NCBI GenBank assembly: GCA_946480445.1
Contig: CAMLJN010000024.1
Span: forward strand, 1-54,146
Length of the DNA: 54,146 bases
Direction: 5' to 3'
DNA from: an uncultured Buttiauxella sp.
Lineage (GTDB): Bacteria > Pseudomonadota > Gammaproteobacteria > Enterobacterales > Enterobacteriaceae
The notes under the pieces were generated by a model that was not told the DNA's origin, searched no databases, and worked only from the letters and a program-made list of their open reading frames with translations. Below, piece by piece: positions 51,899 through 54,146 of this stretch. Each line of letters begins with the position of its first letter. The stretch's first letter is position 1. Both the position numbers and the translations under genes were made by a program.

Positions 51899-51928
51899 AG
51901 CGGCAAAGCAATTTGCCGCTTTTTTTTT
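51899..51928 (+). terminator. Rho-independent terminator after azoR
   Basis: AGCGGCAAA (51899-51907), loop GCAA, TTTGCCGCT (51912-51920): a perfect 9-bp stem followed by a run of Ts to 51928. It lies 20 bases after the azoR stop. Confidence 0.93.
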
Positions 51929-52220
51929 AATTAATACCACGACCTATGGACGTGGTTAGCGACTTTTTGGCTCTGCCAGCAATGCTATTCACGGTTAAAT
52001 CTCAACCTGTTATCCCCATATGTGATAAGGGCTTAACCATGAGTAGGTTCGAATAAACACCGCATGTGCTCCCCCCGATAGTCTGGATGCCCTGTTCATA
52101 TCAAGAGCGGTGCTCGCTGGAATGTTGCGCTACAGCTGTTGACCAGGGTTAAAGGCCGATAGCAATCATTGATATTGTAAATATTATGAGAAGGTAGATG
52201 TTTTCTTAGCGAGGTTTATC
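51929..52220. promoter_or_regulatory. Region upstream of the protease-like gene
   Basis: About 290 bases without a recognisable gene. It contains a small hairpin (ACCACG/CGTGGT near 51937-51957) and a TTATC/GATAA repeat near 52012-52030. The last ~60 bases are AT-rich, likely the promoter of the downstream gene, and end with GCGAGG as ribosome site. No specific operator recognised. Confidence 0.35.
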
Positions 52221-53039
52221 ATGCTTATTCCACCAACAGCAGGTATGTCAGCCTTTGATAGTTTTACGGAGGTCTGTAGTAGCGAAACAGCCCCTCTCCT
52301 GCAACATGATCATGAGCGGTTTGCTAACGTCGTTAACGCCCCGGACAGCGTGGGTTTTTGCTCATGGCTTCACTCATTCATCAACAGACTCTTGGGTATT
52401 TTTGGTGAAAAGCTATCTCCAGGTCAATTAAATCAGTGCCTGGATAGTATTTTCTCAGAAGATAAGGGGTGGAGGAAAAACGGAAGCTTCAATCTGGGGG
52501 GAGTCGATCAGACTATCTTCAGAGTAAAAGAATTGGCTGGGATTAACTATATAATTTGCGCCACTACACATGACTTACCAGAATCTGATTCTATCGCCGC
52601 ACATATGGCGGGTGGTCGGTCTCTTCTCCAGACATTTACAGCGTTAGCTGAGGAATATCCACAAGATACGACAAAGGCGCTAATTCCTGTAGCTCAGAGC
52701 AATGCTTATGGCCCCTTTGGTCCGCGTGGGCATTTTACCTTATTAGAAGTAGACGTTGATAACGGCATTATAAAAAACGCAGTTCTTCATGATTCTAAAG
52801 GTGGCCTTGTTGATCTGTTTTATGAAGGTGCAGGACGTTTAACAGAGCTCCTTCGGAAGGCAAGTTTAGTTGGAGATGATTTTTCTGTGACTGTCGAGCA
52901 TCGAGGGGAACAATCCCTGTTAAATGGGAATGATTGTGGCCGTTTTGCCGCTTACTACGCTGCTCAAATTACCGCTGAAGGCGATCTGGATTGTGCTAAC
53001 AAAAAAGGGGCGGCTGCTTTTTTTGCACAGCATTTTTGA
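52221..53039 (+). CDS. Clan CE cysteine protease-like protein, putative deubiquitinase-type effector
   Basis: 272 residues with no signal peptide. The C-terminal half carries a spaced catalytic set typical of Ulp1/ElaD/SseL-like (clan CE) peptidases: His171 in GPRGHFTLLEVD, Asp191 in AVLHDSKGG, Gln231 in RGEQSLLNG, Cys239 in NGNDCGRFAAYY. In this clan enteric members such as SseL and ElaD remove ubiquitin in host cells. The first ~110 residues are unlike anything I recognise. GAGG six bases before the ATG supports the start. AT-richer than flanking genes. There is no secretion apparatus or chaperone nearby. Assignment is by motif order and spacing only; a bacterial substrate cannot be excluded. 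Confidence 0.6.
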   Translation: MLIPPTAGMSAFDSFTEVCSSETAPLLQHDHERFANVVNAPDSVGFCSWLHSFINRLLGIFGEKLSPGQLNQCLDSIFSEDKGWRKNGSFNLGGVDQTIFRVKELAGINYIICATTHDLPESDSIAAHMAGGRSLLQTFTALAEEYPQDTTKALIPVAQSNAYGPFGPRGHFTLLEVDVDNGIIKNAVLHDSKGGLVDLFYEGAGRLTELLRKASLVGDDFSVTVEHRGEQSLLNGNDCGRFAAYYAAQITAEGDLDCANKKGAAAFFAQHF

Positions 53040-53291
53040 AGATACCTTTGAGGACTCTGTAACATTAACGCAGTTGAGATCGGCTTCGGTTTTAAGGCCT
53101 TTAGCCCATTCCGCCGCAAGGGCTTTATGTTTCTTTTCGTCCCTAAATTGCCTGTCTGCGCCGCTGGAGTGAACATAACAAAAACAGGCAATTACAGTCT
53201 CGAGTTACTCGTGATTTGTATAAGGATGCGACAGCCATATCAAAACCGGTAACTCTCAACCTTTCAAGTCATGTTTCAGATCAAGTCGCGA

Positions 53292-53873
53292 CTAATTCAG
53301 CTCATCGTTAAAGACGAACCTCTGGCGATTCTCTTCCACCTCACGCAGAGGTTCAACCTGGTGCAGCGTTTGCTGGCAGCGGATAACTAAGTCCTGATAC
53401 TCCCGCGTGCCTTTTTTCTTCCACTCGATCTCTTCCGGCCTGAGCGCCCGCACGGTTTTTGCCGGGCTACCCAGAATCATTTGATTCGCGCCAAATTCCG
53501 CTTTGCCTTTGATAAACGCCGAAGCGCCAACGATGCTGTTCTCACCAATCTGCGCGCCATCGAGAATCACCGCATTCATGCCAACCAGGGCATTTTTTCC
53601 AATCCGACAACCATGCAGGATGGCACCGTGTCCGATATGCCCATCCTCTTCCACCACCGTATCCTGTGACTGAAAACCATGCATTACGCAGTTGTCCTGC
53701 ACGTTAGCGCCATCCTTCACGATGATGCGGCCAAAATCACCGCGCAGACAGGCACCGGGACCGATATAAACGCGATGGCCAAGAATCACATCACCAATCA
53801 GAACGGCGGTCGGATGCACATAGCTGTCTTCTGGCACCACTGGGGTAATTCCATCAATTTGATATACAGGCAT
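53292..53873 (-). CDS. paaY: PaaY gamma-carbonic-anhydrase-like hexapeptide thioesterase
   Basis: 193 residues (E. coli PaaY 196), left-handed beta-helix built from hexapeptide repeats ([25 protein letters not shown]). Metal ligands of the gamma-CA fold are present: His in NCVMHGF, and two His in [13 protein letters not shown]. PaaY hydrolyses CoA thioesters that block the phenylacetate pathway. Start supported by AGGAGC upstream on the minus strand. It follows paaX directly, as in E. coli, but no catabolic paa genes are visible, and paaX is broken. Confidence 0.92.
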   Translation of the reverse strand: MPVYQIDGITPVVPEDSYVHPTAVLIGDVILGHRVYIGPGACLRGDFGRIIVKDGANVQDNCVMHGFQSQDTVVEEDGHIGHGAILHGCRIGKNALVGMNAVILDGAQIGENSIVGASAFIKGKAEFGANQMILGSPAKTVRALRPEEIEWKKKGTREYQDLVIRCQQTLHQVEPLREVEENRQRFVFNDELN

Positions 53874-53885
53874 ATTTGCTCCTTA

Positions 53886-54113
53886 TCAGGAGGGAGTCAG
53901 CCCCCCAAAGCGCTGGAAATAGCCGCTTCCCGGCTGAGGCAGTTCACCGACTGATGTTTCGCCGTGATGGCTGACGAAAGCCAGCGCGCCGGGAGCAACG
54001 CGTTGATAAATATTAATACAAAGCTGACGGGCGCTCAGCCCCTGCCAGTGGGGGGGCAACAGCTCGTCCGGTAGCAGGGGATCTTTAAGCGTAGGAAAGT
54101 TTAATTTTTTTTT
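53886..54113 (-). pseudogene. paaX: paaX, C-terminal remnant
   Basis: The frame encodes LKDPLLPDELLPPHWQGLSARQ and onward to GSGYFQRFGGLTPS, matching the C-terminal ~75 residues of PaaX, the phenylacetyl-CoA-responsive repressor of paa genes. Similarity stops abruptly at the Leu codon at 54087-54089. Upstream the sequence turns AT-rich, and a TAG lies in frame at 54114-54116. The N-terminal DNA-binding and ligand domains are therefore missing or displaced, so no functional PaaX is expected from this copy. It ends 12 bases before paaY. Confidence 0.75.
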
Positions 54114-54146
54114 CTAAAAATATTTTATCCACTCGCTCATCATCAA
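54085..54146 (-). other. AT-rich foreign sequence at the window edge, end of an unknown ORF
   Basis: Past the paaX break the DNA is strongly AT-rich, with nine consecutive As on the minus strand. In a different frame from paaX an ORF enters from beyond the window and ends DKIFLEKKIKLSYA, with its stop (TAA) formed at the junction. This looks like the border of inserted or rearranged DNA (mobile element or island). Too little is visible to name it. Confidence 0.4.

Overview
The window looks like a chromosomal segment of an Enterobacteriaceae (enteric gamma-proteobacterium). Many proteins align by eye with E. coli K-12 products: NikE/NikR, DsbG, UxaB, GlsB, Sad, YneJ, SotB, MarC, MarR, MarA, EamA, YdeE, YdcY, HrpA, AzoR and PaaY. 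The run uxaB, diguanylate cyclase, glsB, sad, yneJ, sotB, marC, marRAB, eamA, ydeE also follows the E. coli marRAB-region order. Genus cannot be fixed from the sequence; srfABC, a bestrophin homologue and a second TrpRS point away from E. coli itself. Most genes are GC-rich with enteric codon use. The clearest AT-rich exceptions are a toxin-like glycosyltransferase gene (6072-7592) and the last ~55 bases.

Layout. 1-5.9 kb: end of the nickel operon (nikE, nikR), a CatB-type acetyltransferase, a VF530 protein, a SulP permease/beta-carbonic anhydrase pair, and acuR-acuI. 6-7.6 kb: AT-rich TcdA/TcdB-like glycosyltransferase. 7.9-15 kb: dsbG, uxaB, a GNAT, a VirK/YbjX protein, a GAF-GGDEF cyclase, an unannotated 40-codon membrane-protein ORF, and an NlpC/P60 lipoprotein. 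15-20.5 kb: a divergent tryptophanyl-tRNA synthetase behind a trpL-like leader, glsB, sad, yneJ and a PhzF protein. 20.6-26.6 kb: sotB, marC, the mar operator and marRAB, eamA, ydeE. 26.6-30.9 kb: a double GNAT, a beta-hydroxyacid dehydrogenase, ydcY and a DppA paralogue. 31.2-37.7 kb: the srfABC operon. 38-39.7 kb: an ABC-F ATPase behind a structured leader ORF. 39.8-47.1 kb: a MetE-like protein with Met-regulator sites, a bestrophin channel, a three-gene efflux system and an O-methyltransferase. 47.2-54.1 kb: hrpA, azoR, a clan-CE protease-like protein, paaY, and the stump of paaX cut by AT-rich DNA.

The most unusual items are regulatory. (1) An 18-codon ORF with tandem Trp codons sits just before the auxiliary trpS, followed by a chain of overlapping alternative pairings and a T-run: a candidate ribosome-mediated attenuator for a TrpRS in an enteric bacterium. 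(2) A 27-codon ORF with a near-perfect Shine-Dalgarno precedes the ABC-F gene. Its 3' end forms a long hairpin with segments duplicated downstream, which suggests translation-dependent control. Also notable are two effector-like genes with no secretion system in the window, and an srfABC operon whose SrfB carries actin/Hsp70-type ATPase motifs while SrfC has a degenerate P-loop. Everything here is from reading the sequence and from memory of families; no search or folding program was run.
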